DNA from: Pararge aegeria
Lineage: Eukaryota; Arthropoda; Insecta; Lepidoptera; Nymphalidae
Length of the DNA stretch: 64,000 bases
Direction: 5' to 3'
Assembly (NCBI RefSeq): GCF_905163445.1
Contig: NC_053201.1
Coordinates: forward strand, 13,030,001 to 13,094,000
Both the position numbers and the translations under genes were made by a program. Below, piece by piece: positions 53,966-64,000 of this stretch (positions are counted from its first letter, which is position 1; each line of letters starts with the position of its first letter). The notes under the pieces were generated by a model. That model did no database searches and was not told the DNA's origin. It saw only the letters and a list, made by a program, of their open reading frames with translations.

Positions 53966-54820
53966 TAATTTCAAATAAAACAACGTTGCCAGGAAAAAAA
54001 TAACAAAACAGAAAAAGTTAAATAAATATATTTTAAGTATTTCGAACTTATTTTTTACACTACTTAATATACTTTTTACACTATAAATCAACTTTATTGA
54101 AAGCTTCTATTTTGTGCTAAGGGGACAACAATTTTTATATACTAATTTTAACTTATTCCTATTTTTTGTAATCACCAAAGCCTACATTTATCTATGTAAC
54201 TATTAAAATTTTCGATCAATAATGTACTAGCTCAGATAAACTCGTTTCTCTTTTATTCGTTTATGCTTTAGGTAAATAATTGAGAAAAGTTAACCTATTG
54301 GCAGTCAGTTGTCATAAGGGTCATAATTGGCTACCTTATTTTTTTTTTTTTTGATTTACGTAACTTTTCAGGCAAATGCGTATAAAAAAACATCCAGACC
54401 CTCATCATGGTTTTGTAAACGGCCATGGCTTTCTAAATAATATATTTTTATCGAAGTTCGATTTACAGAAACAGAAGTCTACAATCAATTATATAAAACG
54501 GAGAGAATGCGTCAACAATCGCGGAAAAAAGTTTAATCCTGCTGAAAAACCACGTACTTATTTATCACGGACACTATTTGACGACCATTCTTGTCAGGGT
54601 ATCTAGTATATTATTGATCGATGTATGTTATTATAAAATCTTACAACCCTTAAAAAATTAAATAACAATTATTCAACACTTTTAACGATTTTTTTTTTTA
54701 TAATTTTTATTCGTGTTTTTACCCACACTTGGAGGAATCATCAATTTTATAAAAATTTTTATATGCATTTTAAATTTATAAAACTTTTAACGATTTTAAG
54801 TTGCTGGAGTGATCTTATCA
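53966..54820. other. AT-rich spacer with an unassigned open frame
   Basis: An acceptor-like TTTTCAG at 54365-54371 is followed by an open frame (54376-54606) of 76 residues with no known domain. Otherwise nothing. Confidence 0.3.
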
Positions 54821-54915
54821 TCTTTATCATCATCAATTCGACCAATTGACGTCCACTGCTGGAGATAGGTCTTTTGTAGAGAGTTCCACAATCCATAGTC
54901 TTGGGCCGCATAACA
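54820..54915 (-). mobile_element. RTE-like LINE 3' fragment
   Basis: ATCATCATCAATTCGACCAA, GACGTCCACTGCTGGAGA and GAGTTCCACAATCCA match the end of the LINE at 61385-61640. Confidence 0.55.
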
Positions 54916-55402
54916 TCATTTGTAAATATTTTAATTCATTCTTTAAACAACATCGACATAATTGAACACGACACATAAAAAAACATGCTTAGAAAATATT
55001 TACAATCTCGAATTGCCCCTTTTTGTATATCCGGTAAAACCAGACAACCTATGAAATTGGTAACCTATAACCTAAATAAGCTGCAAAATTGAAAAATCCT
55101 TTGTATGCAAATGTGGATTCGCTTCAGAATAATCTTGAAGTCACTTTTGAGACACGAATGCCAACAAAGTAAAATGAACCTTATTACCTTAAAGTTAGAG
55201 TTCCAAATTGTATACAAATGATTTTTATTATCACTTTAAATGTGGAAGAGTGGACTAATTTCAACTCTAAAACAAGAGGGTTACATTTCTATTTACGATA
55301 CGAAATATCGAAGTTGGGATTGACTTACACTCAAAAACCTTATAAAGTATACTATTTGTATTGTTTAAATCTTAAACTATTGTATTTAAGGCCTTTTTCT
55401 GT

Positions 55403-55563
55403 TGCTAAAAGTTAGCATTTGCCTGCAACCTCACCAGATGGTAAGTGATGATGCTAAAGCACTGGGCTAAATTATTAGGTGTATGGCAGTTATACTAAAC
55501 CAATCGCTACGCGACAACGTACCGGAACGCTCGATATGCGGATCGCTTGGCGGCACGTCTTTT
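55403..55563 (-). repeat. SINE family C copy in the UGP 3' UTR
   Basis: TTAGCATTTGCCTGCAACCT, AGATGGTAAGTGATGATGC and GTACCGGAACGCTCGAT, in the same orientation as UGP. It begins about 10 bases after the UGP stop codon. Confidence 0.55.
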
Positions 55564-55572
55564 CAAGTTATA

Positions 55573-55680
55573 CTAGTGATCCAATATACGTAAGTTGCCT
55601 GAAACTATCTTGTTCTCAAGAACAGCTCCCGATGGTATGTCGATACGGTCGCCGTGGTTTGCAATGATGATGACGGTTCC
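55573..55680 (-). CDS. UGP: UGP last exon
   Basis: Acceptor CCAG (plus CTGG at 55681-55684) and stop TAG at 55575-55573. Phase 0. Codes GTVIIIANHGDRIDIPSGAV, LENKIVSGNLRILDH, the standard UGP end that forms the oligomer contact. Confidence 0.95.
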   Translation of the reverse strand, partial: GTVIIIANHGDRIDIPSGAVLENKIVSGNLRILDH

Positions 55681-58600
55681 CTGGAAACATACAAAAAGTG
55701 GCCGTGATTATATTATAAATTATTACCATGCAGATTTCACAAATCAAATGAAAATGTGACTTAGAATGTGAAATAGAGTGAGTTGTATAGACGGAGAGTA
55801 ACGTACGCTACTTTTCATCCCAGAAAAAAACGGTTCCCACAGGATTTGGCAAAAATCGTAATTAACGTGCACGAAAAGACCCGGGCAACAAGCTAGTAAC
55901 AAAAAAAGGTCAACTCACCTTTAAAGACACCCTCCTGCCGAAAGTCACATCTCCGGAAACCGTTAGATGATCCAGCTCAATCAAATCAGGAACCGTCGCG
56001 AACCTGTTCAAAAACTCCTTCACTTTGGCGAAATGGTTGTCACCCAATTTCACCAATGGCGTAGACGGAAACATCCTCTGCGGAGACATCACTAGAGAAC
56101 CGTGGGACAGACTGTACAAATTCGACATGACGAGCAGCAAATCCGATGTCTTTTTGACAGGCAAGAATCGACTCCTGGGTACGTTCACACCGATACCTCC
56201 CTCGAAGCACTTCATAGCAGCCCCCACAGCTGTTTCCAGTTGAATCACATTCACCCCATCAGCTAAACTCTTGTTGTTCACGATAATCTCCATGTTCAAC
56301 GAGCCCTGGTCAACAACCCTGCGAATGGCGTCCAATTTCGCCCACAAGTTGTTTGTGTTGAAGAATTTGAACTGGCTCACGGATTTGAAATCGTCCACGT
56401 GTTCTTTTGGCACCTGAGCGATTTCCAATAACCTCAGTTTGTCCTCGTACTGAATCAGAGTTCCACCTTTGACATCGGCTCTTGTTTTATCCGTTACTTC
56501 CATTACGAATTCCGTTTGGGCTTTCTGCTCTGGGTTCAGCAAGAGGTTTAGGATGTTGAGATCTACGGTCGCCCCTAAGTTGTCTATGTTGCTTATGAAG
56601 CAGTATGTTCTGCCTTCTTTTATGAACTTCTGGAGGAGACCAGAGTTGTTGAAGGATTCGTAGAAGTCGCCGTGACCCGGTGGATACCATCTGTATGGAA
56701 ATTAAAACATTTCAGATAATTATGTCAGTAAAAAAATAAGATGGCAAAACTGCATGGATAGCAATGGTACATACTTTGATTTAATAGATCATTATCGTCA
56801 TCATCATCATCGTCATTATATCAACCCATTACCCCGTTATCACTACAGGGCATGTGTGTATTCCGACAATGAGAAGGGGTTAAGGCTGTGTCCATCACGC
56901 TAGCCCAGTACGGTATTATGGTATCTCAGGTATGCAGGTTTCCTGACGATGTTGATATTTTAATTGCTTAAAACGCACATAACCCACAATAGTTAGGGGT
57001 GCGTGCTGGAATTTGAACTCGGCATTCCCAAAGTGAAGTCTTAGTCCTACCCACTGGGCTATCACCATTTAAAATTATATTAGATAATTAAAAAAAAAAT
57101 TACTACCCTTTCACCAATTTCATATGTAAGGATCTATTACTACTCGTTGCGTCAAAAAACACCTTCCATAAATTGCGGCTTTATTAAAACATACTACACC
57201 TACTACGCAGAGCCGACAAGTCAGTTATAACTTCAAACTTTATGCACAAGTGCACAAAAGTGAAGTAAAGTAAAGAGTAAAGAGAGTTGATAAAACTTTG
57301 ACAAGAGATGAAATTGTATCCTCTCCCGGAGAGAAAATTTATACTGCCCGTGCAAGCCGTACCTAGAAGCATTTTGAATGATATACCGGTCATTTTAGTG
57401 GAGTTAAGAGATTTGTGAGCAGCAGAATTAGCACCATTCTATAAGCGAAGACTTTGTTATACAACGTGTTACAGAATTACGAAATAATAATGAAGGATGC
57501 ATATATTTCATAAAGAATCATCTTGAAAAAATATTGAATCAAAAGATGCATTTTGACGGCCGATTGGCGCAGTTTGCAGCGATCCTGCTTTCTGAGTCCA
57601 AGGCCGTGGGTTCGATTCCCACAACTGGAAAATGTTCGTGTGATGAGCATGAATATTTTTCAGTGTCTGGGTGTTTATATGTATATTCTAAGTATTTATG
57701 TATTTTATTTATAAAAATATTCAACAGTCATCTTAGTACCCATAACACAAGCTACGCTTACTTTGGGGCTAGATGGCGACGTGTGTATTGTCGTAATATA
57801 TTTATATTTATTTATTTATTTATTTATTTATTTTTTTGCCGTACAAACGAATTCAAAACATTCTAAGTGTTTACGTGTGAGAACCTTTTTGAAGATGAAA
57901 GCCCTGTGAGAACCTTTTTGAAGGTTGCGTAGGTATTATGTGCGTGTTGCACATAATACCTACGCAACCTAACAAAGTGACAGAGAACCTAACAATGAAG
58001 AATGCATAGGTATATTTCTTTAAGAATCATCTTGAAAAAATATACTTTTTCATACAAACGATTTCAAAACATTGAAGCGTTTACTTATGACCTATTGAAG
58101 ATAAAAGATCAACACGCGCATAGTATCTACGCTACGAGACGCGTACCTAATAAAGTAACAGGTGCCACGTGACTTCATTTTTCATGTGATGTTAGGGCTG
58201 TATCTGATTTCTTTAAGCAAAACTTTGCCAGTGGTTTACAAGAAAAATCTTAGGTTTTCGGTTTCACAGATAAGTCTCAGGGACATTACATAATGCGTTC
58301 ATACATACATGTTTACATAATTGCATGTAAACATATATGTATGAAAGGGGATGGTGGTAACTTCGTTCGCCAACTTAAACCTAAAGCTACGAGGGTTCCA
58401 AACGCGACAACAAAGAGCCCACAACAAACTTAGCCGGGTATTTTTTTTGTTATCACCATCTTGACGGCCGACTGGCGCAGTGGGCAGCGACCCTGCTTTC
58501 TGAGTCCCAGGCCGTGGGTTCGATTCCCACAACTGGAAAATGTTTGTGTGATGAACATGATTGTTTTTCAGTGTCTGGGTGTTTATATGTATATTATAAG

Positions 58601-61600
58601 TATTTATGTGTATTATATTCATAAAAATATTCATCAGCTATCTTAGTACTCATAACACAAGCTACGCTTACTTTGGGGCTAGATGGCGATGTGTGTATTG
58701 TCAAAGTTTATATATATTTTTTTTTTTTTTTTTTTATCTCACTGAAAATTAATATTAAGCTACGAAGTTACATGAGTTAACACGAGTTCGATCCCAGACA
58801 CGCACATGTCGCTTTTCGAAGTTATGTGCGTTTTAAGCTATTCAATAGAACGATATTACATTATGTTCAGACAGACCGACAGACGCGGCGGGGGACGTTT
58901 TATATTACGTAGTAATAGTAATTAAGTAAGAATTATTTATTTATGTAAGATCTATTCATAGTTAGCTGAGATCAAGTATCAAATTCCAGCGTCACTATAA
59001 CTGATACTGTATCAAATAACAATTGTACACGCGTTAGATATGACAGTTCTTATCGCGCTTATCGTATGGTATGGTAAATTCGTTATAGATAGTTTGTGAT
59101 ATCCTTGATTCAAGTATTTTTTTATATACGTAATAGACGGACGGATGGATTCATGTTGACCGCCGTGTCACTTTTTTTTTTTTTAATAAAAAAAATAGTT
59201 TATTTCTGTACGGAACAATGTTTTGAATTGGTTTGTATGGAAAAATAAATATGCTTCTTCTTTTGATTTAATATTTTTAAAAGGTGACTCCTTATGAAAT
59301 ATACTTGTGCATCCTATAACATTTTTTTATAATAATAAATATACCACGACAATACACACATCGCCATCTAGCCCCAAAGTAAGCGTAGCTTGTGTTATGG
59401 GTACTAAGATGACTGATGAATATGTTTATGATTAATATACATAAACACATATGATATAAAGATAAACACCCAGACACTGAACAACATTCATGATCATCGC
59501 ACAAATATTTTCTAGTTGTGGGAATCGAACCCAAACGCCTTGGACTCAGAAAGCAGGGTACTGCCCACTGTGACCATGTGACGACCGACTGGCGCAGTGG
59601 CGCCAGTCGGTCGTCACATTATTTCGTAATTCGGTTACACGTTGCATAATTTGGCTTCACACGGGATTCGAACCCAGGAGCTCGTGATTCGTAATTGAAT
59701 ATGCCAATCACTAGACCAACGAGGCAGTAGACCAATTCATTTATTTAAAGTAGGTCCAGTTTATAAGCACTTTTGAAACGTCAAGTCAGTCCGTTTGTAG
59801 TGACTCTACCACCGGTTCGGAAGGCAGATTCCACCGATAAGAGCCGGCAAGAAACTCAGCAGATTGCTTTTTGCAAAAATAAATGAAGAACGGCCTTAGT
59901 ACGTTATATAGCTGTTACGTCTTTGACCCAAGAATACTCACGCCTCAATATCCTCATGTACATCAGGGTTCTTGGCAATGGGCAGCAGGGATTCCCGGTT
60001 GATCCTCGGGTGGCAGGACTGGTTGAACGTGTGTATGTCGAGCTTAAGGCCTTTGTACTTGTGTATCACCTTCTGCGTGTCTTCATCTGTGTTGAAGGAG
60101 TTCATGAGGACCAGGGGAACGTTGCATTTGTATGTTTTGTTCAGGTGCTGCAAGAATTTATTATTCATAAGACGTCATGATACATTTATTTATTTATTAA
60201 AGAGTGTCCCTTTGGATGGCTTGTTCACGATACATATTAAAAAAACAAATATTTTGTTTCTAATGCTATTACTCGGTAAGGGAGTTCTTGGATAATAAAA
60301 TATAATTATTAGTTTAGTTATTTTTTACTTGACATTCCATGTTTATGGTTCCATACAGTAAAATTAATGAAATTTTATTATATTCAGCCGATTATTTTGA
60401 TTTTATTTATTTTGATGTTTTATTAATTATTACATAAATGAATTTGAAAATTTTTAAATTAAGATTTGCATGTCATACATTATGACTAAACATGTATACC
60501 TACAATGTTTTATGCAAATAAAAGGATTTGATTTGATTTGATTTCTAATCAGTGTGGCTAGCTTAAAGGTGTGCACAGCATTTTCTATAAAATGACCGAT
60601 ATATACTATAACAAAAATACAAAAAAAAAGAGTGATCGTCATCATCATATTTTATTCTATTCTATAAGTAGTGACGATACCCCTGACCAAACGGTTGGAA
60701 CTGCGGACTAGGAGTCATGCAGGATTCCTCACAATACTTCAGGGGCAATCTGGGAATTTACAGTTTCGAAATTCTCTGGTCTGGTCTGGAGGCTTTGGCC
60801 GTGGCTAGTTACCACCCTACCAACAAAGACGTGGCGCTAAGCGTTTTAGTTGTCCGGTGCGATTTCGCGTAGAAACCGATTAGGGGTATGACACCATATT
60901 CCCTAACAGGTTAGCCCGCTACCATCTTAGACTGGATCATCACCTGCCACCAGGTGGGAGTGCGGTCAAAGGCTAACCTGTTCGGGATTATGGCAGTTAT
61001 ATTAAACCCACACCGTAGTAGGTTTCGACGCGGCATCGTGCCGGAACGCATGGACACTTGTCAGAAGCGTGGTAAGGCCAGACCAGAGAATATCAACATA
61101 ATATTAAACTGGCCAACTACAGGGCACTTCCCCCACAATGAGATGGGGTTAAGGTAGTCCACCACGCTGACTCCACACACCATTGAGAACATTATATAGA
61201 ACTCTCAGGCATGCAAGTTGTTTTCCTTCACCGTTGAAGCAAGAGATATTTTATTTTGATTACTTAAAACGCACATAACGTTTTTTGCACATAAGTTGCA
61301 GTTGCGTGCTGGGATTCGAACTCGGCTCCCTCGAAAGTGAAGTCGAGCTACCCACTAGGCTATAACCGCTTCATAATATTCATCATTATCATCATCTCAA
61401 CCAAATGACGTCCACTGCTGGACATAGGTCTTTTGTAGGGAGTTCCACAATACACGGTCCTGGGCCGCTTGCCTCCAGCGGCTCCCAGCTACTCGCCTGA
61501 TGTCATCTGTCCACCTCTTTGGAGCCCACCTACGCTGCGTTTACAGGTGTGGGGCCGCCATTCCGGCACCTTAAGACCCCAACGTCCATCGGTTCTTCGA

Positions 61601-63421
61601 GCTATGTGCCCCGCCCATGAGAATTCAATTCCCACTCCCACTCAAAATATTCGGAAATTATAAATTCCCAAATTGCCGCACTCTCACAATATGGGAAGAA
61701 TCAGACGTCTGCACTCCTAAAGCGATTAGAAGTGCTTATACTGAAGGCACTGTTCCTAATATCTGTCAACAGAATCATACGCGCACTGTTAATAATACCA
61801 GTTCAGTAGAAACTTATTTTAACAACTTACCTCAATCTGCTGTACTGTTAAATCCAAGAAGGTCAGTTCGTTCCGCACTTGGATTACCGATTTGGGACCT
61901 TTGCACCCCATAGACGTGCCCAGACCACCGTTAAGTTTCACAACCACCAGTTTGTCCAGCATGTGGTGGATATTGTCTGTTGTGGGCATCTCCAGAGTCG
62001 AATAGTCTATGACCGCGCCCTCCGGAAGCTTCTGTATCTTCTCCCATGTTACGGAGGGTCCCTCTGAAATTATTTTAAGGTATTTAAAATTATTGCGTTT
62101 TCGGGCGATATTTTTATCATGGAATATCATGCAAGGAGCACGTCCTGCAACATCCTGCCCTGCGTCAAACAACTTGTGACGTAACTGGTAAGCCTCATAA
62201 TCATCATAGCATCAACCTATTACTGGCCCGCCGGTTTACTTGTTAATTAAACACCGTAACAAAGTGCTCTGTCGTGGGCCGGTAATAGTTTGATGTGATG
62301 ACGATGACCGGACGGTCGGAGCGTTCCATTACAATAATAATAAAATAATAGATAATAAATATACTACGACAATACACACATCGGCATCTAGCCCCAAAGT
62401 AAGCGTAGCTTGTGTTATGTGTACTAAGATAGCTGTTGAATATTTTTATGAATATAATACATAAATACTTATAATATACATATAAACACCCAGACACTGA
62501 AAAACATTCATGCTCATCACGCAAACCTTTAACCTTTATTTATATGTGATTAGGGGGTTTAATATTACTACATTACCCCTAACAGTTTAGCTCGCTACCA
62601 TCTTTGACTGCTTCATAACTTACCACCAGGTGAGATTGCAATAAAGGGCCAATTTGTGGTAGAAACAAAAAATTCAAAACACCATCCCGAGCTATGACCA
62701 GGTTCTCAAGTATTAGATTATCCGGTATACTGGCCCACTACAGGTCCCCCCCCCACCCCCACAATGAGAAAGGGTTAAGGCGGTAGTCCACAACGCTGGC
62801 CCAGTGCGGATTGGTGGAGTTCACACACCTTTGAGAACTTTATGTGTATTTTGACGGCCGACTGGCGCAGTGAGCAGCTTTGGGTTTGATTCCCACAACT
62901 GGAAAATGTGTTTGTGTGATGAAAATGAATGTTTTCAGTGTCGGGGTGTTTATCTGTATATAAATAAGTATTTATGTGTATTATATTCATAATAGGCATG
63001 CAGGTATCCTCGCGATGTTTTCCTTCGCCGTTGAAACGCCATATATTCCGTATAACCACACCCTGTACCCTGTACGCATGTTTCGCTCCGAACACGGAGC
63101 ATCCTCAGAACATTTTGGCTTTACAATAATGCATTGTGAAGTCTAGTAAACATCGCGTTCAAGTAAACAAACAAACTAACTGTTCAGCTTTATGCATGTT
63201 ATAGAAACATTATAAGGTTATATATAAAACTCACGTTCAGCCAAGAATCTGCTGAAGAGATTCTTGAACCCTTTGAACTCCTTCTCGACGAGGACTTTCC
63301 TGCACTCGGGCAGCGCCCCCACCAGCCGCTCCAATTCAACCTCCAACCGGGCGAGGGCGTCGCGCTTCGTCGCCTCCTTGAAGTCCCGCGACCCCGACGG
63401 AGTGCGCTGGTGGCTTCTTAT
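55573..63421 (-). CDS. UGP: UTP-glucose-1-phosphate uridylyltransferase (UGP)
   Basis: Makes UDP-glucose and pyrophosphate from UTP and glucose-1-phosphate in the cytosol, feeding trehalose, glycogen, chitin and glycan synthesis. Five exons on the minus strand, 63421-63235, 62063-61831, 60147-59942, 56690-55919 and 55680-55573, join in frame to about 501 residues. The family is 500-510 residues, so only the first residues are missing. Seen: HQRTPSGSRDFKEATKRDAL near the N-terminus, the nucleotide-binding loop VVKLNGGLGTSMGCKGPKS, LVLMNSFNTDEDT, WYPPGHGDFYESF, FISNIDNLGATVDL, NTNNLWAKL, IQLETAVGAA and VPRSRFLPVKKTSDLL, then a beta-helix end with TVIIIANHGDRIDIPSGAVL. All motifs are intact. The first exon probably lies right of the window. 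Confidence 0.96.
55919..56690 (-). CDS. UGP: UGP exon with central sugar-binding part and beta-helix
   Basis: Acceptor ATACAG, donor GTGAGT at 55918. Enters in phase 2 and ends in phase 0. Codes WYPPGHGDFYESFNNSGLL through HLTVSGDVTFGRRVSLK, about 257 residues without a break. Confidence 0.97.
56790..57070 (-). repeat. SINE family B copy, near full length
   Basis: CATCATCATCATCGTCATTA, ACAATGAGAAGGGGTTAAGG, then head GAATTTGAACTCGGCAT. Confidence 0.7.
57071..57440. other. UGP intron with a family E piece
   Basis: 57295-57365 contains ACTGCCCGTGCAAGCCGT, related to 16040-16065. Otherwise unassigned. Confidence 0.35.
57556..57832 (+). repeat. SINE family A copy, full length
   Basis: GACGGCCGATTGGCGCAGTT, GGTTCGATTCCCACAACTGG, complete body, tail of TTTA repeats. 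Confidence 0.8.
57922..57970. repeat. Perfect palindrome, 22-base arms, 5-base loop
   Basis: Left arm begins AGGTTGCGTAGGTATTATG, loop GTGTT, right arm exactly complementary. Confidence 0.9.
58283..58460 (-). repeat. Dispersed repeat family J
   Basis: CGAGGGTTCCAAACGCGAC and ACAACAAACTTAGCCGGGTA, the reverse of 28315-28450. Begins with an ACATGTTTACATAATTGCAT-type palindromic stretch. Confidence 0.5.
58463..58740 (+). repeat. SINE family A copy, full length
   Basis: GACGGCCGACTGGCGCAGTG, GGTTCGATTCCCACAACTGG, full body ending GGCGATGTGTGTATTGTC and a T-run. Confidence 0.8.
58780..58850 (+). repeat. SINE family B head fragment
   Basis: GAGTTCGATCCCAGACACGC and GAAGTTATGTGCGTTTTAAG. Confidence 0.5.
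58851..59330. other. UGP intron with a family I end
   Basis: 59205-59330 matches family I in reverse (CTCCTTATGAAATATACTTG). The remainder is unassigned. Confidence 0.4.
59331..59580 (-). repeat. SINE family A copy
   Basis: ATACCACGACAATACACACA to GAATCGAACCCAAACGCC. Its head runs into the palindrome at 59576. Confidence 0.75.
59576..59619. repeat. Perfect palindrome, 20-base arms, 4-base loop
   Basis: Left arm starts ATGTGACGACCGACTGGCG, loop AGTG. Made of SINE A head sequence in both orientations. Confidence 0.9.
59652..59728 (-). repeat. tRNA-like SINE head or tRNA relic
   Basis: The reverse strand reads TTGGTCTAGTGATTGGC (A box) and GGGTTCGAATCCCGTGTGA (B box) about 40 bases apart. The anticodon arm does not fold cleanly, so it is not called as a tRNA gene. 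Confidence 0.45.
59732..59870 (-). mobile_element. LINE 3' tail fragment
   Basis: TTATAAGCACTTTTGAAACG, CTACCACCGGTTCGGAAGGC and GAGCCGGCAAGAAACTCAGC, as in 6636-6790. Confidence 0.6.
59942..60147 (-). CDS. UGP: UGP third exon found
   Basis: Acceptor TTGCAG, donor GTGAGT at 59941. Enters in phase 0 and ends in phase 2. Codes HLNKTYKCNVPLVLMNSFNT and DEDTQKVIHKYKG, then NPDVHEDIEA. Confidence 0.96.
60148..60734. other. UGP intron, AT-rich
   Basis: TTGATTTGATTTGATTTC short repeat near 60528. No other recognised feature. Confidence 0.4.
60735..61100. repeat. Two SINE family C copies, inverted
   Basis: 60735-60975 reads forward (GGCCGTGGCTAGTTACCACC, AACAGGTTAGCCCGCTACCA). 60977-61100 reads in reverse (GGCTAACCTGTTCGGGATTA, GTGCCGGAACGC). 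Confidence 0.55.
61105..61378 (-). repeat. SINE family B copy
   Basis: GTAGTCCACCACGCTGACTC, GAGAACATTATATAGAACTC, TTCCTTCACCGTTGAAGCAA, head GGGATTCGAACTCGGCTCC. Confidence 0.7.
61385..61640 (-). mobile_element. RTE-like LINE, ORF2 C-terminus and 3' tail
   Basis: Minus strand codes RWTDDIRRVAGSRWRQAAQD, then NSLQKTYVQQWTSFG and a stop. This is the typical end of RTE-type endonuclease-reverse transcriptases in Lepidoptera. ATGATGATAATGATG tail. 5' truncated. Confidence 0.7.
61831..62063 (-). CDS. UGP: UGP second exon found: nucleotide-binding loop
   Basis: Acceptor ATTTCAG, donor GTAAGT at 61830. Enters in phase 1 and ends in phase 0. Codes GPSVTWEKIQKLPEGAVIDY, VVVKLNGGLGTSMGCKGPKS and ELTFLDLTVQQIE. 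Confidence 0.97.
62340..62527 (-). repeat. SINE family A copy, head missing
   Basis: TACTACGACAATACACACAT to CATTCATGCTCATCACGCAA. Confidence 0.7.
62545..63065. repeat. Composite segment: SINE C (+) and SINE B (-) split by SINE A
   Basis: Shares order and linker with 51501-52022. The family B part (62690-63065) is interrupted at 62851-62992 by a truncated SINE A (GACGGCCGACTGGCGCAGTG). Confidence 0.65.
63235..63421 (-). CDS. UGP: UGP first exon found
   Basis: Acceptor TTGTATAG, donor GTGAGT at 63234. Frame enters in phase 0 and ends in phase 1. Codes RSHQRTPSGSRDFKEATKRD, ALARLEVELERLVGALPECR and KGFKNLFSRFLAE. The start codon is not here. Confidence 0.93.
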
Positions 63422-63467
63422 CTATACAAATAAATAAAACAAATGCAATTTAATTTTTTACCATCAG

Positions 63468-64000
63468 CACGGCTAGCATGGGCAGGAGACCAAAGTTATA
63501 TCCCCGATTATAATCACCTGACAAATGATATAATTGACGTGTCCACCTGCTAAAGCACGGGAACATGGAATAAGAGAAGTTTACTTCCATTTATTAGTAC
63601 ACATATTATTTGGATATTATTTCCACTTGTGCGCCAGTGCTCTGAGAGTGTTCTGTATATTATTATTTATATGTATGTATTTGTGTATATCTAGAGAAAG
63701 AGAAATCTATATATATAGAGAAAGTCTGTGGGTATGTTCCGTAAAAGCTCCGAAACGGCTGGAACGATTTCAATGAAACTTTCAGGGAATTTCCGGATTG
63801 ACCTGGCGAGTAATCCTGTAAAGTTAGGTGACTTCTATTTTGAACTGACTTGAACTGTCAAACCGTCAAATACAGCTTTTATTTACTATGATGATATTCT
63901 ATTGTTGGGTGTACATGGGTGTAGATAATGATCGTCACCCGCTCGAGAAGAGAATAGAAGAGAATGAATACGGAGAGAAACAAATGATTTAATATATTAT
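63468..64000. repeat. Family E repeat and an unassigned AT-rich repeat tail
   Basis: 63468-63660 shares ACGGCTAGCATGGGCAGGAG and ACGTGTCCACCTGCTAAAGC with 15850-15960. 63700-63850 has AAACGGCTGGAACGATTTCA, common in lepidopteran transposon tails. No UGP first exon was seen. Confidence 0.45.

Larger units (their letters stand above)
57447..58283 (+). repeat. Family I element split by a SINE
   Basis: 57447-57553 has CAACGTGTTACAGAATTACG. After the SINE at 57556-57832 it resumes with ACGAATTCAAAACATTCTAA. A second family I stretch follows to 58283. Confidence 0.55.

Noticed and set aside
56025..56243. Plus-strand open frame of 72 residues
   Set aside because: Antisense shadow of the large UGP exon.
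57556..57630. tRNA-like segment with A and B boxes, as in other SINE A heads
   Set aside because: It is continuous with the SINE body and repeated many times. It is a tRNA-derived promoter, not a tRNA gene.

Overview
The window is nuclear DNA of an insect, almost certainly a moth or butterfly. The genes are made of short exons separated by introns with GT-AG borders. The spacer is AT-rich and full of tRNA-derived SINEs, non-LTR retrotransposon tails and small DNA transposons of kinds common in lepidopteran genomes. The protein matches were made by eye from remembered family motifs. No search or alignment was run.

Three genes can be reconstructed. (1) A clip-domain trypsin-like serine protease on the + strand, exons between 11701 and 24309. 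It has a six-cysteine clip domain, a Pro/Thr linker, an R|VVGG activation site and the full His-Asp-Ser triad. A large upstream exon (1498-2490) coding for an Asn/Gln/Gly-rich repeat domain has an intron phase that fits this gene and may be its N-terminal extension. (2) An organic anion transporting polypeptide (OATP/SLCO) on the + strand, eleven exons from 42684 to 52377, with twelve membrane segments and the Kazal-like cysteine loop. Its 5' end was not found. (3) UTP-glucose-1-phosphate uridylyltransferase (UGP) on the - strand, five exons from 63421 down to 55573. It lacks only the extreme N-terminus, which probably lies beyond the right edge. Genes 2 and 3 converge.

Layout. 1-11.7 kb: the repeat-domain exon followed by repeats. 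11.7-24.3 kb: protease exons, with inverted SINE pairs, a 218-bp tandem duplication over the activation site, and a SINE containing a hAT-like MITE. 20668-28510 is repeated in tandem at 28514-36356. The second copy carries the last four protease exons and no clip domain or catalytic His. 36.4-42.6 kb: GC-rich repeat-like blocks, palindromes and no recognised gene. 42.7-52.4 kb: the OATP gene. 52.4-55.6 kb: intergenic. 55.6-63.4 kb: UGP.

The genes have unrelated jobs: an extracellular protease cascade (probably immunity or melanisation), membrane transport of organic anions, and synthesis of UDP-glucose. Nothing suggests that they act together. The most notable points are the partial protease duplication, the repeat-rich exon that may extend the protease, the copied activation-site segment with its splice donor, inverted SINEs around two protease exons, and several near-perfect palindromes with very short loops.
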